This document shows positions 1-8,845 of a stretch of DNA of 64,000 bases, in pieces (positions within the stretch are counted from its first letter, which is position 1; each line of letters starts with the position of its first letter). The notes beneath the pieces were generated by a model. It was not told where the DNA came from and did no database searches. It saw only the letters and a program-made list of their open reading frames with translations. The stretch comes from an uncultured Sphingopyxis sp. GTDB taxonomy: Bacteria; Pseudomonadota; Alphaproteobacteria; Sphingomonadales; Sphingomonadaceae. The translations under genes were made by a program, and so were the position numbers. The stretch spans positions 1 to 64,000 of the forward strand of contig CAKZIN010000033.1 in the NCBI GenBank assembly GCA_936933955.1, given 5' to 3'.

Positions 1-807
1 GCTTTCCCACACCTTCATCGCGTTGCGCTGGACGAGGCGATAGGCGCGCTCGTACCATTCGTTGCCGGGGTAGTTGCTGCTCAGCACCGACGCCGACTTC
101 ACCGCCTCCTCGGGCACACCGAGCGCGAGGTAGCTTTCGGTCAGGCGATAAAGCGCCTCGGGTGCGTGGCTGGTGGTCTGATAGCGTTCGACCACCTGGC
201 GGAAACGCAGCGTCGCCGCCAGCCAGCGCGAGGATCGCTGGTAGAAGCGGCCGATCTCCATCTCCTTGCCCGCGAGGTGGTCGGCAACGAGGTCGAGCTT
301 CAAGCGCGCGTCGGTCGCATATTCGGTGTTCGGATAGCGACGGACGAGCTCGGTCAGCGCCTCCTGCGCCTGCAGCGTGATGCGCTGGTCACGGGTGACG
401 TCGTTGATCTGCTCATAATAGGAGAGCGCGACCAGATAATAGGCGTAGGGCGCGTCGCGATTACCGGGATGCAGCTGGAGGAAGCGCTGCGCGGTCTCGA
501 TCGCCTTGGTATATTCGGCGGCCGCATAGTTGCTGAACGCGCTCATCAACTGCGCGCGGCGGGCCCAGGGCGAATAGGGATGCTGGCGCTCGACCTCATC
601 GAACAGCGCCGCTGCGGTCGCATAATCGCGCGCGTCGAGCCGCTCCTTTGCGGCCGAATAGAGCGTGTTGACGTCGCGCGCGACATAGTTGGTGTCGGTG
701 ATCCCGCCGCCCCCTCGACCGGCACAGGCGCCGAGCGGCAGCGCGAGGCTCGCGGCGAGGACGATGGCGGCAGCGCGGGCGGAGGTGCGGGGGCGGGCAG
801 ACAACAT
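1..807 (-). CDS. bamD: Outer membrane assembly lipoprotein BamD (3' end beyond window)
   Basis: BamD is the essential TPR lipoprotein of the BAM complex, which folds beta-barrel proteins into the outer membrane from the periplasmic face. The reading frame is open to the left edge, so the C-terminus is missing; 269 codons are present. The start is the ATG at 807, giving a positively charged N-terminus, a hydrophobic stretch and a lipobox L-G-A-C with the lipidated Cys at residue 28. After it come TPR-like helices, including the family-typical stretch with RQHPYSPWARRAQ and tandem tetratricopeptide units. No Shine-Dalgarno sequence precedes the ATG, and a promoter-like sequence lies almost against it (815-843). 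It is downstream of ubiA on the same strand. The family assignment is secure. Confidence 0.93.
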   Translation of the reverse strand, partial: MLSARPRTSARAAAIVLAASLALPLGACAGRGGGGITDTNYVARDVNTLYSAAKERLDARDYATAAALFDEVERQHPYSPWARRAQLMSAFSNYAAAEYTKAIETAQRFLQLHPGNRDAPYAYYLVALSYYEQINDVTRDQRITLQAQEALTELVRRYPNTEYATDARLKLDLVADHLAGKEMEIGRFYQRSSRWLAATLRFRQVVERYQTTSHAPEALYRLTESYLALGVPEEAVKSASVLSSNYPGNEWYERAYRLVQRNAMKVWES

Positions 808-814
808 GCGGCGC

Positions 815-843
815 GCTATAATGACCCTGCGCCTGAACGCCAA
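815..843 (-). promoter_or_regulatory. Candidate bamD promoter, nearly leaderless
   Basis: On the minus strand a TTGGCG hexamer (843-838) and a TATAGC hexamer (820-815) are separated by 17 bp. A start about 7 nt downstream would fall next to the bamD ATG at 807, so the transcript would have little or no leader, which agrees with the absence of a ribosome binding site. Assigned by eye only. Confidence 0.35.
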
Positions 844-921
844 GCGAACAGTCCGGGGGGAAAAGCGCGATCGTTGCACAGACCACGCTCCGGGAGACGC
901 GACGTTACGAGCGGGCGAGGG

Positions 922-1827
922 TCACGCCGTGCTCCCCACCGTCACGCAGGCCAACGCGACGAGCAGCCCGGTGAAGCGATTGGCCCGGAACAGTCGCAGT
1001 GCCATCGCAGCATCTTCGCGCCGTAGCGCCGCCACCTGCCAGCCAAGATGCGCCGCTGCGGGCACGAGCGCGACGAGCGCGACCCATTCGGGCCGTACCT
1101 GCCACAGCGCGAGGCTCCAGCCCGCCAGCGCCAACGCGTAACACAGCGCCACCCCGCCCCTCACCCGCGCGCCCATCGCCCGAGCGGAGCTGCGGATGCC
1201 GACCATCGCGTCGTCTTCGATGTCCTGCAGCGCGTAGATCGTGTCGTAGCCGACGACCCAGAACACGCAGCCCGCATAGAGCCAGAGGATTGCCGCCTCT
1301 GGCCATGCCTCGCGCACCGCCGCGCCCCCGACCAGCGCCCCCCAGCTGAACACGAGGCCGAGCCACAGCTGCGGCCACCAGGTGATACGCTTCATGAAGG
1401 GGTAGGCGGCGACGAGTGCGAGGCTCGCCAGCGCGATGATCTGCGCGCGCCATGGCAGCATCAGCAGCACTCCCAGCCCGACGAGACTCAGCGCTGCGAG
1501 CCAGCCCCAGGCAACGCGCAGCGAAACCCGCCCGCTCGCCAGCGGCCGATCGCGCGTGCGCGCGACCTGCGCATCGAGCTCTCGATCGACGATATCGTTG
1601 TAGACGCACCCCGCCCCGCGCATGGCGATGGCGCCCACGAGACAAGCGGGGAACAGCCACCAGTGGCTCGCCAGCCCGCCAGCGAGACCGATCGCGAAGG
1701 CGCAGGGCCAGAACAGCAGCCACCAGCCGATCGGCCGGTCAAACCGCGCGAGGATCGCGAGGTCGCGCCACAGCCCCGGCCGGGCGGCGATGGCGTGTTC
1801 GCTGTCGGGGAGCGGTGCGCTCGACAT
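922..1827 (-). CDS. ubiA: 4-hydroxybenzoate polyprenyltransferase UbiA
   Basis: This integral membrane prenyltransferase attaches the polyprenyl tail to 4-hydroxybenzoate in ubiquinone synthesis. The 301-residue protein starts at the ATG at 1827. The first Asp-rich motif, NDIVDRELD, is at residues 77-85 and binds the diphosphate through Mg2+; the second, YALQDIEDD, lies near residue 200. Many hydrophobic helices are evident, as expected for the nine-TM UbiA fold. An upstream extension of the frame is open to about 2616, but it runs antisense through purL and is not coding. The gene is divergent from purL (124 bp between starts) and upstream of bamD on the same strand. Other quinone genes in the window are coq4-like, ubiE and ubiB. 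Confidence 0.93.
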   Translation of the reverse strand: MSSAPLPDSEHAIAARPGLWRDLAILARFDRPIGWWLLFWPCAFAIGLAGGLASHWWLFPACLVGAIAMRGAGCVYNDIVDRELDAQVARTRDRPLASGRVSLRVAWGWLAALSLVGLGVLLMLPWRAQIIALASLALVAAYPFMKRITWWPQLWLGLVFSWGALVGGAAVREAWPEAAILWLYAGCVFWVVGYDTIYALQDIEDDAMVGIRSSARAMGARVRGGVALCYALALAGWSLALWQVRPEWVALVALVPAAAHLGWQVAALRREDAAMALRLFRANRFTGLLVALACVTVGSTA

Positions 1828-1950
1828 GGCTCGCGGCAAAGCCGATCCGGCGCCGTTCGGCAAGCCGCGCGCTGCTGCTGCGTTTACACTCGCGCATCGA
1901 GGGGTGGGAGGTGCTGGTTTCGACGCGACGGCTTGGCTAAGGCGCGCGTC

Positions 1951-4197
1951 ATGTCGACCGAGCGCTCCCCCAGCCCCGCCATCACTCCGCAGATCGTCGC
2001 CGACCACGGCCTGTCCCCGGAGGAGTATGACCGCGTTCTCGCTGCGTTGGGGCGCGAGCCCAACCTCACTGAACTCGGCATATTCTCGGTGATGTGGTCG
2101 GAGCATTGCTCCTACAAATCGTCGCGCATCCACCTCAAGAAGCTGCCGACGCAGGCGCCGTGGGTGATCTGCGGGCCGGGGGAAAATGCAGGCGTCATCG
2201 ACATCGGCGACGGCGATGCGGCGATCTTCAAGATGGAGAGCCACAACCACCCGAGCTACATCGAACCCTATCAGGGTGCGGCGACGGGGGTCGGCGGCAT
2301 CCTGCGCGACGTTTTCACGATGGGCGCGCGGCCGGTCGCGAATATGAACGCGCTGCGCTTCGGGCGGCCCGATCATCCCAAGATGCGCCACCTCATTTCG
2401 GGCGTGGTCGCGGGGATCGGCGGCTACGGCAATTGCGTCGGCGTGCCCACGGTCGGCGGAGAGGTGAACTTCCACCCCGCTTATGACGGCAACATCCTCG
2501 TCAACGCGATGACCGTCGGCGTCGCGCGGACCGACAAGATCTTCTATTCCGCCGCCACCGGCATCGGCAATCCGATCGTCTATGTCGGCTCCAAGACCGG
2601 GCGCGACGGCATCCATGGCGCGACCATGGCCAGCGCCGATTTTGAGGAGGGCGACGAGGACAAGCGTCCCACGGTGCAGGTCGGCGATCCCTTCACCGAA
2701 AAGCTGCTGATCGAAGCCTGCCTCGAGCTGATGGCCACCGACGCCATCGTCGCCATTCAGGACATGGGCGCGGCCGGCCTCACCAGCTCCTCGGTGGAGA
2801 TGGCGTCAAAGGGCGGCGCGGGCATCCGGCTCGACATGGACCAGGTGCCTTGCCGCGAGACCGGTATGACGCCCTACGAAATGATGCTCTCCGAGAGCCA
2901 GGAGCGCATGCTGATGGTGCTGAAGCCTGGCCGCGAGGCCGAGGCGGAGGCGATTTTCCGCAAGTGGGAACTGGACTTCGCGGTTATCGGCGAAGTCACC
3001 GACACCGGCCACATGGAGCTGGTGTGGCGCGGGGAAACGGTCGCCGACATTCCGCTTGGCCCGCTCGCCGACGATGCGCCGCTTTACGATCGGCCGCATG
3101 TCGCGACGCCCAAGCCGGCGCCGTTGGGCCACGTGCCGGTGAGCGCCGATCCGGCAGCGGACCTGCTGGCGCTGATGGGCTCGCCCGACCTCGCCTCGCG
3201 GCGCTGGATATGGGAGCAGTATGACAACAAGGTCGGCGGCGACACAGTGATGCCGCCGGGCGGCGATGCAGCGCTAGTGCGCGTCGCGCGGGCCGACGGA
3301 TCGCCCGGCGACAAGGCGCTCGCCATCACCACCGACTGCAACCCGCGCTATTGCTTCGCCGATCCGGTCGAGGGCGGCAAGCAGGCGGTCGCGGAGACGT
3401 GGCGCAATCTCACCGCGGTCGGCGCGACCCCGCTCGCGATCACCAACTGCCTCAACTTCGCCAACCCGCAGCGCCCAGATATCATGGGGCAGATCGTCGG
3501 CTGCCTCGACGGCATGGGCGAAGCGTGCCGCGCGCTCGACTATCCGGTCGTGAGCGGCAACGTCAGCCTCTACAACGAGAGCAAGGCGACCGGCGGCGGG
3601 TCCGCCATCCTCCCCACCCCCGCGATCGGCGGGGTCGGGCTGATCGACGATTGGCGCCGCGCGGTCGGGATCGCGGTCGAGGACGGCTGGGACCTGTTCC
3701 TGGTCGGCGGCGGAGGCGCGCATCTCGGCCAAAGCCAGTGGCTGCGCGTGATCCACGGTCGCGAGGAGGGCCCACCGCCCGCGTTCGACCTGACGCTCGA
3801 ACGCAAGGTCGGCGACGCGGTGCGGACGCTGATTCACGAAGGACTGGTGCGCGCGGTGCACGACCTCTCCGACGGCGGTCTCGCAGTCGCCGCGGCGGAG
3901 ATGGCGCTGGCGGGCAACGTCGGCGTTCGACTGTGGGCCCCCGAAGCCCGTGATCTCGGCGAAACAGGCGAGACCGGCTGGTGGTTCGGTGAAGATCAGG
4001 CGCGCTACCTCGTCGCGGTCGACAACGGCGATCCGTTCGTGCGTCGACTCGCTGACCTCGGCATCAAGCACCGATTGGTCGGCGCAGCGATGGGCGATGC
4101 ACTGGTCCTGGGCGCCGCGAGCGTTCCGCTGGCAGAGCTCCGCGAAGCGCACGAGGGGTTCCTCCCCACGCTGATGGGCAAGGACGTCGCACTTTAA
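1951..4197 (+). CDS. purL: Phosphoribosylformylglycinamidine synthase, small-type PurL
   Basis: PurL is the ATP-dependent synthetase subunit that converts FGAR to FGAM in purine synthesis; ammonia comes from PurQ through PurS. The protein has 748 residues, the length of the small PurL that needs separate PurS and PurQ, neither of which is in the window. Characteristic segments are [12 protein letters not shown] (residues 48-59), ESHNHPS (96-102) and the repeated AIRS/PurM-like domains. I chose the ATG at 1951 because the conserved N-terminal domain starts right after it; the 301 codons open upstream overlap ubiA antisense. It stands alone, followed by a REP-like element. Confidence 0.96.
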   Translation: MSTERSPSPAITPQIVADHGLSPEEYDRVLAALGREPNLTELGIFSVMWSEHCSYKSSRIHLKKLPTQAPWVICGPGENAGVIDIGDGDAAIFKMESHNHPSYIEPYQGAATGVGGILRDVFTMGARPVANMNALRFGRPDHPKMRHLISGVVAGIGGYGNCVGVPTVGGEVNFHPAYDGNILVNAMTVGVARTDKIFYSAATGIGNPIVYVGSKTGRDGIHGATMASADFEEGDEDKRPTVQVGDPFTEKLLIEACLELMATDAIVAIQDMGAAGLTSSSVEMASKGGAGIRLDMDQVPCRETGMTPYEMMLSESQERMLMVLKPGREAEAEAIFRKWELDFAVIGEVTDTGHMELVWRGETVADIPLGPLADDAPLYDRPHVATPKPAPLGHVPVSADPAADLLALMGSPDLASRRWIWEQYDNKVGGDTVMPPGGDAALVRVARADGSPGDKALAITTDCNPRYCFADPVEGGKQAVAETWRNLTAVGATPLAITNCLNFANPQRPDIMGQIVGCLDGMGEACRALDYPVVSGNVSLYNESKATGGGSAILPTPAIGGVGLIDDWRRAVGIAVEDGWDLFLVGGGGAHLGQSQWLRVIHGREEGPPPAFDLTLERKVGDAVRTLIHEGLVRAVHDLSDGGLAVAAAEMALAGNVGVRLWAPEARDLGETGETGWWFGEDQARYLVAVDNGDPFVRRLADLGIKHRLVGAAMGDALVLGAASVPLAELREAHEGFLPTLMGKDVAL

Positions 4198-4274
4198 GTT
4201 CGCTGGCGTGCGCCGAATGGTGGCGCGGATAATGCGAAGGCGGGAGCGTCCCCGAGCAGGCTTATCGCTAACAT

Positions 4275-4353
4275 GTGCTCCTGCAAAAGCAGGAGCCTAG
4301 GGCGGCCTAGAATTGCGCCTGACTGCCCTGGGCTCCTGCTTTCGCAGGAGCAC
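4275..4353. repeat. REP-like palindromic element, copy 1
   Basis: A 79-bp element whose ends are inverted: GTGCTCCTGCaAAAGCAGGAGC at the left and GCTCCTGCTTTCGCAGGAGCAC at the right, with internal AGGGC/GCCCT arms. Each end is itself a hairpin. Closely matching copies lie at 12681-12757, 17545-17623 and 20996-21074, always between genes, which marks it as a dispersed REP or MITE-like family. Confidence 0.85.
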
Positions 4354-4436
4354 CTGGCTACAGAACCTTGAGCTTCGGCCGCACCAGCCACCGCTCCGGC
4401 ATTCGCCGGAGGACAGGACTGGCGGAAGCAGTTCGC

Positions 4437-4476
4437 GCAAAAGAAAAGGGCGCGCTCCCGTTTGGAAACGCGCCCT
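4437..4476 (-). terminator. Rho-independent terminator of lipoprotein gene 4504-4815
   Basis: On the minus strand an 8-bp perfect stem (AGGGCGCG at 4447-4454 pairing with CGCGCCCT at 4469-4476) is followed by the T-rich run TTTTCTTTT. It lies 28 nt past the stop codon of the small lipoprotein gene. Confidence 0.8.
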
Positions 4477-4503
4477 CAGACTGTCACTCGTAGAACGAGT
4501 GGA

Positions 4504-4815
4504 TCAGTCCTTCATCTCGTTGCCGGCCTGCTGCATCGCACGGCCCGCACGCGCGGTAGCTTCGCCGGTGGCGTCAGCCGCCGCGTCGCCCGCGTTGTTC
4601 ACCGCAGCAGCGGCGTTCTCGGTGGCGTTCTCGGCGTGACGGCCAGCGTCGCGCGCGGTCGCCGCAGTCGCTTCCGCAGCGTTTTCGACGTTCGCCGCGG
4701 TGTCCGCAGCAGCGCCTTCGACGGCGGTTTCAGCGGCGTTCTCAGTACGCTGCGAGCAAGCCGAAAGCGCGAGCGCGGCGGCGGCTGCAACGGTCAGGGT
4801 CAGGGTCGACTTCAT
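4504..4815 (-). CDS. Small Ala-rich lipoprotein
   Basis: A 103-residue predicted lipoprotein. The signal peptide ends in a lipobox L-S-A-C with the lipidated Cys at residue 20. The mature part is almost entirely Ala, Glu, Thr, Asp and Asn in a loosely heptad-like pattern (AAE, AAD and NA repeats), suggesting a long amphipathic or coiled helix rather than an enzyme. I do not recognise a named family; it resembles the entericidin-like or YtxH-like small stress lipoproteins only in composition. It is the first of three unrelated small lipoprotein genes on this strand, each separately spaced, and has its own strong terminator. Function unknown. Confidence 0.75.
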   Translation of the reverse strand: MKSTLTLTVAAAAALALSACSQRTENAAETAVEGAAADTAANVENAAEATAATARDAGRHAENATENAAAAVNNAGDAAADATGEATARAGRAMQQAGNEMKD

Positions 4816-4915
4816 ACCATTACTCCAACGATGATCCGAAGCAGTCCACGTCGGCCGCAGCCTTCGGGGAGCTTCGCGGGCAAGTTGTAATCAACTCGCG
4901 TCGCGCTGCAAGCGT

Positions 4916-5140
4916 TCAGCGCGGCTTTGGTTCCGCGGCGAGCCGCGCTTCCACCTCAGCTTCGTGCCGCGCTGCCGCATCCGCGCCGGGCGAGGGGGGC
5001 CGCGCGTCGATGCGAGCGGCGGCCCGGTCGAGCTGCTCTGCTTCCGCCTGATTGAGCCCACCGCCCGCCGCGTCATCCGGTGCGGGCGAACAGGCGCCAA
5101 GCGCGGCTGTCAGAAGAAGCAACGGCAGCACTGAACGCAT
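4916..5140 (-). CDS. Small lipoprotein, hypothetical
   Basis: A 74-residue predicted lipoprotein with signal peptide and lipobox L-G-A-C (Cys at residue 17). The mature part is short, charged and Ala/Glu/Arg-rich (AEAEQLDRAAARIDARP and HEAEVEARLAAEPKPR), probably helical. No family recognised. It lies between two other small lipoprotein genes on the same strand, about 100 bp from each, so they could be co-transcribed, but both neighbours have hairpins at their ends. The start is the only ATG that gives a proper signal peptide. Confidence 0.65.
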   Translation of the reverse strand: MRSVLPLLLLTAALGACSPAPDDAAGGGLNQAEAEQLDRAAARIDARPPSPGADAAARHEAEVEARLAAEPKPR

Positions 5141-5175
5141 CGTCGCCCCTCCAAAAGCTCACGCAGCACATTGCA

Positions 5176-5213
5176 TAAACGAAGGGGCCGGCACCCGAAA
5201 GGATGCCGACCCC
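5176..5213 (-). terminator. Hairpin terminator after Thr-rich lipoprotein gene
   Basis: The arms 5184-5196 and 5201-5213 enclose a 4-nt loop. As minus-strand RNA, 13 pairs form, two of them G-U, and the stem is followed by UUCGUUU. It sits 38 nt past the stop of the 5252-5587 gene. Confidence 0.65.
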
Positions 5214-5251
5214 GACGTCATCGATCCGAAGGACCGACCGAGATCAAAAGA

Positions 5252-5587
5252 TTACTTCTTTTCTTCGGTGGTGACGGTCGTGCTGGTGCCGGTCGCCGGG
5301 TTGGTCGCGCTCGTGGTCGAGGTCGAGCCAGCGGCGTCGGTCGAGGTGGTGGTGGTCGCCGGGGTGGTGGTCGTCGCGGCGCCGGTGGTGGCGGTCGCGT
5401 CGGTGCCGGTGGCGGCCGGAGCCATCGTGTCGGTCGCACCGGTGGTCGAGGTCATCGTGCCCTCAGCCGCCGGGGTCGCCGTCGTGGTGGTGGTGTCGGT
5501 GGTCGTCGTGGTTTCGGCGGCCGGCTGCGAGCAAGCAGCAAGCGCGAGACCCGAAGCGGCGACGATCGAGAACGCAATCTTCTTCAT
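5252..5587 (-). CDS. Thr-rich low-complexity lipoprotein
   Basis: A 111-residue predicted lipoprotein. The lipobox ends L-A-A-C (Cys at residue 19) after a Lys-Lys start and hydrophobic core. The mature region is dominated by Thr, Ala and Ser, with runs of four to five Thr and repeated TTT/ATT units, and ends in the charged EEKK. Such a chain is probably disordered and could be a spacer or cell-surface decoy. No family recognised. The encoding DNA is strikingly repetitive (GGT/GTC/GGC on the plus strand), so its length may vary between strains. Confidence 0.7.
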   Translation of the reverse strand: MKKIAFSIVAASGLALAACSQPAAETTTTTDTTTTTATPAAEGTMTSTTGATDTMAPAATGTDATATTGAATTTTPATTTTSTDAAGSTSTTSATNPATGTSTTVTTEEKK

Positions 5588-5785
5588 GAGGAAACCCCTC
5601 TAGCAAAACTTGGCTGGTCTCTCCCCGGCTATCCGGTTCGCGCCGCCAACGGCTAGCCCAATATTCGCCCGGCGGGAGCCGCGCAATGGGGATTTTTGCC
5701 GACTTGCGACAACGGTAATCCCGCGAAACCACCAACATCCGAAAACTCAAGCAAATCGGTGGAGTTTTAGCGCCGTTCCTCCCGT

Positions 5786-5820
5786 TTGACACATATAAAG
5801 AAAACTTTATGTCAAGCGCG
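5786..5820 (+). promoter_or_regulatory. Promoter/operator of the methionine operon (SahR-like site)
   Basis: A perfect inverted repeat ATAAAG-AAAA-CTTTAT (5795-5810), extended on both sides to ACAT...ATGT (5791-5812), lies immediately upstream of the GTG start at 5820. A consensus TTGACA is at 5786-5791. The -10 could be TATGTC (5808-5813, 16-bp spacing), giving a leaderless mRNA, or TATAAA (5794-5799). Either way the palindrome overlaps the core promoter. The downstream ArsR-type gene is the obvious candidate repressor; sites of this form are known to me, from memory, for ArsR-type SahR regulators of methionine genes. Confidence 0.6.
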
Positions 5821-6848
5821 TGGCCGACCTTCCCTTCCTTCATATCGTCGCCGCAGACGAAACGCCGAGTTCGGGTGACGCGACACCACCCGACGCCGCG
5901 AGGCGGGCTGAGGTGCTGTTCGGCGCGCTGAACGATCGCACCCGGCTGCGCATTCTGTCGCTGGTGGAGCGGGGAGAGCTGGCGGTTGGGGAAATTGCTT
6001 CGCTGCTGGAGCAGAGCCAGCCGCGAATCTCCCGTCACGTGCGCATTCTCGAGGAAGCCGGCCTCGTCGATCGACGCCGCGAAGGAAGCTGGGTGTTCGT
6101 CCGTCTGGCGCAAACGCGTGCGGTGCGAGCCCTCGGGACATTGTTCGCGCAGCTTCCACGCCATCCGGACGATGCGGCAGAGGTTGCGGCGGATCGCGCG
6201 CGGCTAGGCGCAATCCAGGAGGAGCGCGCGGCCGCGGCGCAGCGTTATTTCGCCGCCCACGCCGAGACATGGGACTCGATCCGTTCGCTGCACGTTGCGG
6301 AAGAGGAGGTCGAAGACGCCATCATCCGCGTGCTGCACAAGCGGCGCCTCGGCCATCTCCTCGATCTCGGAACGGGGACGGGGCGGATGGCGGCCATCCT
6401 CGCCCCCCAGGCGACGCGGGTCACGGCCATCGATCGCAGCCCGGAGATGCTGCGCGTGGCACGCTCGCGCATCGCCGCCGATGGCGAGCAGGTCGTCGAT
6501 CTCAAGCTCGGCGACCTGCGCGCTCTCCCGCTCGCCGACGCGAGCGTCGACAGCGTCGTCATGCATCAGGTGCTGCACTTTCTCGACGAACCGGACCGCG
6601 CAATCGCCGAAGCGGCGCGCGTACTGACCGGCGGCGGACATCTCCTGATCGTCGACTTCGCTCCTCATGACCGCGAGGAGTTGCGGCGCGAAGCGGCGCA
6701 TGTTCGGCTCGGCTTTTCCGACGGGCAGATCCGCGGCTGGTTCGCCGCGAGCGGCCTGCTGCTCGAGAAGAGCGAGGAGCTGAAAGGCGCGGCGCTCAAC
6801 GTGAAACTTTGGCTGGGCCGGCGGCGCAGCGACGGAGACGGCATATGA
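5820..6848 (+). CDS. ArsR-type regulator fused to SAM-dependent methyltransferase
   Basis: A 342-residue two-domain protein. Residues about 27-105 form an ArsR-type winged helix, with LNDRTRLRILSLVE and the recognition-helix region SQPRISRHVRILEEAGLVDRRREG. Residues about 145-340 form a class I methyltransferase with motif I DLGTGTGR (182-189), the acidic loop AIDRSPEML and the later post-motif MHQVLHFLDEPDRAI. No metal-binding Cys pair of the ArsR type is seen, so the ligand is probably S-adenosylmethionine or S-adenosylhomocysteine bound by the second domain (inference). The GTG at 5820 is the only start that keeps the whole helix-turn-helix. Its stop overlaps the metF ATG by 4 bp, making it the first gene of the methionine operon. 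Confidence 0.88.
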   Translation: MADLPFLHIVAADETPSSGDATPPDAARRAEVLFGALNDRTRLRILSLVERGELAVGEIASLLEQSQPRISRHVRILEEAGLVDRRREGSWVFVRLAQTRAVRALGTLFAQLPRHPDDAAEVAADRARLGAIQEERAAAAQRYFAAHAETWDSIRSLHVAEEEVEDAIIRVLHKRRLGHLLDLGTGTGRMAAILAPQATRVTAIDRSPEMLRVARSRIAADGEQVVDLKLGDLRALPLADASVDSVVMHQVLHFLDEPDRAIAEAARVLTGGGHLLIVDFAPHDREELRREAAHVRLGFSDGQIRGWFAASGLLLEKSEELKGAALNVKLWLGRRRSDGDGI

Positions 6849-7798
6849 CCGACAGCGCACCCCCCACCCCGATCAGCGAGGCAAGGCGCGCCAACGCATC
6901 ACCGATGTTCGCGGGCCTCGCCGGCGACATTGCGGTGAGCTTCGAGTTTTTCCCGCCTAAGACCGAAGCGATGCAGCAGACGCTCTGGCGCTCGATCGAG
7001 ACGCTGGCGCCGCTCGCGCCCGAATTCGTGTCGGTCACCTACGGCGCCGGGGGCACCACGCGGGAGCGGACCCATGCGACCGTCGCGCGGATCGTCGCGG
7101 AAACCGACATCCCCGTCGCCGCTCACCTCACCTGCGTCGATGCGTCGCGTGGCGAGATAGAGGAGGTCGCGCGCAGTTACTGGGACGCGGGGGTGAAGCA
7201 CATCGTCGCACTGCGCGGTGACCCCAGTGAAGCGGGCTCGCGCTTCGCATCGCATCCCGATGGTTATGCCAGCGCTGCTGAGCTGGTTGCGGGGCTGCGC
7301 TCCATCGCGCCTTTCGAAATTTCCGTTGCCGCCTATCCCGAGTGCCATCCGGAAGCGACCTCGCTTGAGGCGGATATCGACAATCTCAAGCGCAAGCTCG
7401 ACGCGGGCGCGAGCCGGGCGATCACGCAGTTCTTTCACGAGCCCGATACCTTCTTCCGCTTTCGCGACGCCGCCGCCGCCGCGGGGATCGCTACCCCCAT
7501 CGTGCCGGGCGTCATGCCGGTGCTGAGCTTCAACGCGGTCCGGCGCATGTCGACGATGTGCGGCACGCACCTTCCAGACTGGATGGAGACGCTATTCGAC
7601 GGGCTCGACGACAAGCCCGACGCGCGTCAGCTGGTCGCGGGCACGATCGCGGCTGAACTGTGTCGCCGCCTCTACGCGGGCGGAGTGCGCGATTTCCACT
7701 TTTATACGCTCAATCGTGCGGAACTCGCTTATGCGATCTGCCACTTGCTGGGGGTGCGGCCCAAAGGCGAAGCGCAGGTCGTGGAGGAGGCGGCGTGA
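6845..7798 (+). CDS. metF: Methylenetetrahydrofolate reductase MetF
   Basis: This flavoprotein reduces 5,10-methylene-THF to 5-methyl-THF, the methyl donor for MetH. The 317-residue TIM-barrel protein carries the family signature FEFFPPK at residues 33-39, followed by the VTYGAGG segment and HLTCVD. The ATG at 6845 overlaps the preceding TGA (ATGA), and the gene's own stop overlaps the GTG of the next gene (GTGA). The four genes are therefore translationally coupled. Position between the regulator and both metH genes fits regeneration of methionine from homocysteine. Confidence 0.96.
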   Translation: MTDSAPPTPISEARRANASPMFAGLAGDIAVSFEFFPPKTEAMQQTLWRSIETLAPLAPEFVSVTYGAGGTTRERTHATVARIVAETDIPVAAHLTCVDASRGEIEEVARSYWDAGVKHIVALRGDPSEAGSRFASHPDGYASAAELVAGLRSIAPFEISVAAYPECHPEATSLEADIDNLKRKLDAGASRAITQFFHEPDTFFRFRDAAAAAGIATPIVPGVMPVLSFNAVRRMSTMCGTHLPDWMETLFDGLDDKPDARQLVAGTIAAELCRRLYAGGVRDFHFYTLNRAELAYAICHLLGVRPKGEAQVVEEAA

Positions 7799-8844
7799 GC
7801 GCGCGGGCGGCGCTAGAGGCGGCAGCGCGCGAACGTATCCTCGTCACCGACGGCGCGTTCGGAACGGAGATCCAGCGGCTCGGGCTGGTCGAAGCCGACT
7901 ATCGCGGCACGTTGACGCTGCGGCATGATCAGCAGGGCAATAACGACATCCTAGCGCTGACCAAGCCTGAGGTGCCGCGCGGCATTACGCGCGCCTATCT
8001 CGATGCCGGGTCGGACATCGTCTCGACCAACACCTTCAGCGCCAACCGCATCAGCCAGGCCGACTATGGCGCCGAGGCGCTCGTGGCGGAGATCAACATC
8101 GCCTCCGCCCGCATCGCGCGTGAGGAGGCGGACGCGGCACAGGCGCGCGACGGGCGGCGGCGCTTCGTCGCGGGTGCGGTCGGGCCGACCAACAAGACGC
8201 TGTCACTCTCCCCCGACGTCAACGACCCCGGCTATCGCGAAATCGACTTCGACGAGCTGGTCTCAGTCTATCGCGAGCAGTGCGACGCGCTGATCGCAGG
8301 CGGCGTCGACTTCATCCTGATCGAGACGGTGTTCGACACGCTCAATGCAAAGGCTGGCGTGGTCGCGGCCCAGCAGGCGGAGGCCGCGTCGGGGCGCGAG
8401 GTGCCGCTGATGCTGTCGATGACCATCACCGACCTCGCCGGGCGCAACCTCTCGGGCCACACGGTCGAGGCCTTCTGGTACGCGGTGCGCCATGCGCGGC
8501 CGGTGACGGTGGGTTTGAACTGCTCGTTCGGCGCGGCGCAGCTGCGGCCGCACGTGCGCACGCTGGCGCAGATCGCGGACACGCTGCTGATGGTTTATCC
8601 GAACGCGGGCCTCCCCAACGAGCTCGGCCAATATGACGAGACGCCGGCGGAGACCGCAGGCCTCGTCGCCGAGTGGGCGCAGGGCGGACAGGTCAACATC
8701 CTCGGCGGCTGCTGCGGCTCGACGCCAGCGCATATCGCGGCGATCGCTCGCGCCGTCGCGGGTGTCGCACCGCGGCCAGTGCCGACGCTGCCGGTCGCGA
8801 CGCGCCTCGCCGGGCTGGAGGCCTTCACGATGGCGGCGGCTTAG
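7795..8844 (+). CDS. metH: Methionine synthase, homocysteine-binding half (split MetH)
   Basis: This 349-residue protein corresponds to the N-terminal homocysteine S-methyltransferase barrel of cobalamin-dependent MetH. Zinc-ligand cysteines are visible: Cys243 in GLNCSFGA and the pair Cys306-Cys307 in GGCCGS. The start is a GTG at 7795 overlapping the metF stop. It ends exactly where the homocysteine domain ends; the folate, cobalamin and activation domains are in the next gene. Two-gene MetH is, to my knowledge, normal in this clade, so I do not treat it as a broken gene. The two products must act together because the cobalamin shuttles between the domains. Confidence 0.93.
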   Translation: MSARAALEAAARERILVTDGAFGTEIQRLGLVEADYRGTLTLRHDQQGNNDILALTKPEVPRGITRAYLDAGSDIVSTNTFSANRISQADYGAEALVAEINIASARIAREEADAAQARDGRRRFVAGAVGPTNKTLSLSPDVNDPGYREIDFDELVSVYREQCDALIAGGVDFILIETVFDTLNAKAGVVAAQQAEAASGREVPLMLSMTITDLAGRNLSGHTVEAFWYAVRHARPVTVGLNCSFGAAQLRPHVRTLAQIADTLLMVYPNAGLPNELGQYDETPAETAGLVAEWAQGGQVNILGGCCGSTPAHIAAIARAVAGVAPRPVPTLPVATRLAGLEAFTMAAA

Positions 8845-8845
8845 T

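Larger units (their letters stand above)
4198..4503. other. Intergenic region with REP-like element and terminator
   Basis: About 300 bp between purL and the first lipoprotein gene, which converge. It holds one copy of the 79-bp palindromic element (4275-4353) and the minus-strand terminator at 4437-4476. I see no gene in it. Confidence 0.7.

Noticed and set aside
1048..1950. N-terminal extension of the PurL frame
   Set aside because: It overlaps ubiA on the other strand and has no PurL homology; the protein begins at 1951.
5252..5587. Frameshifted or non-coding repeat tract
   Set aside because: The Thr-rich frame has a full lipoprotein signal, its own terminator and no competing frame with a better signal, so it was kept as a gene.
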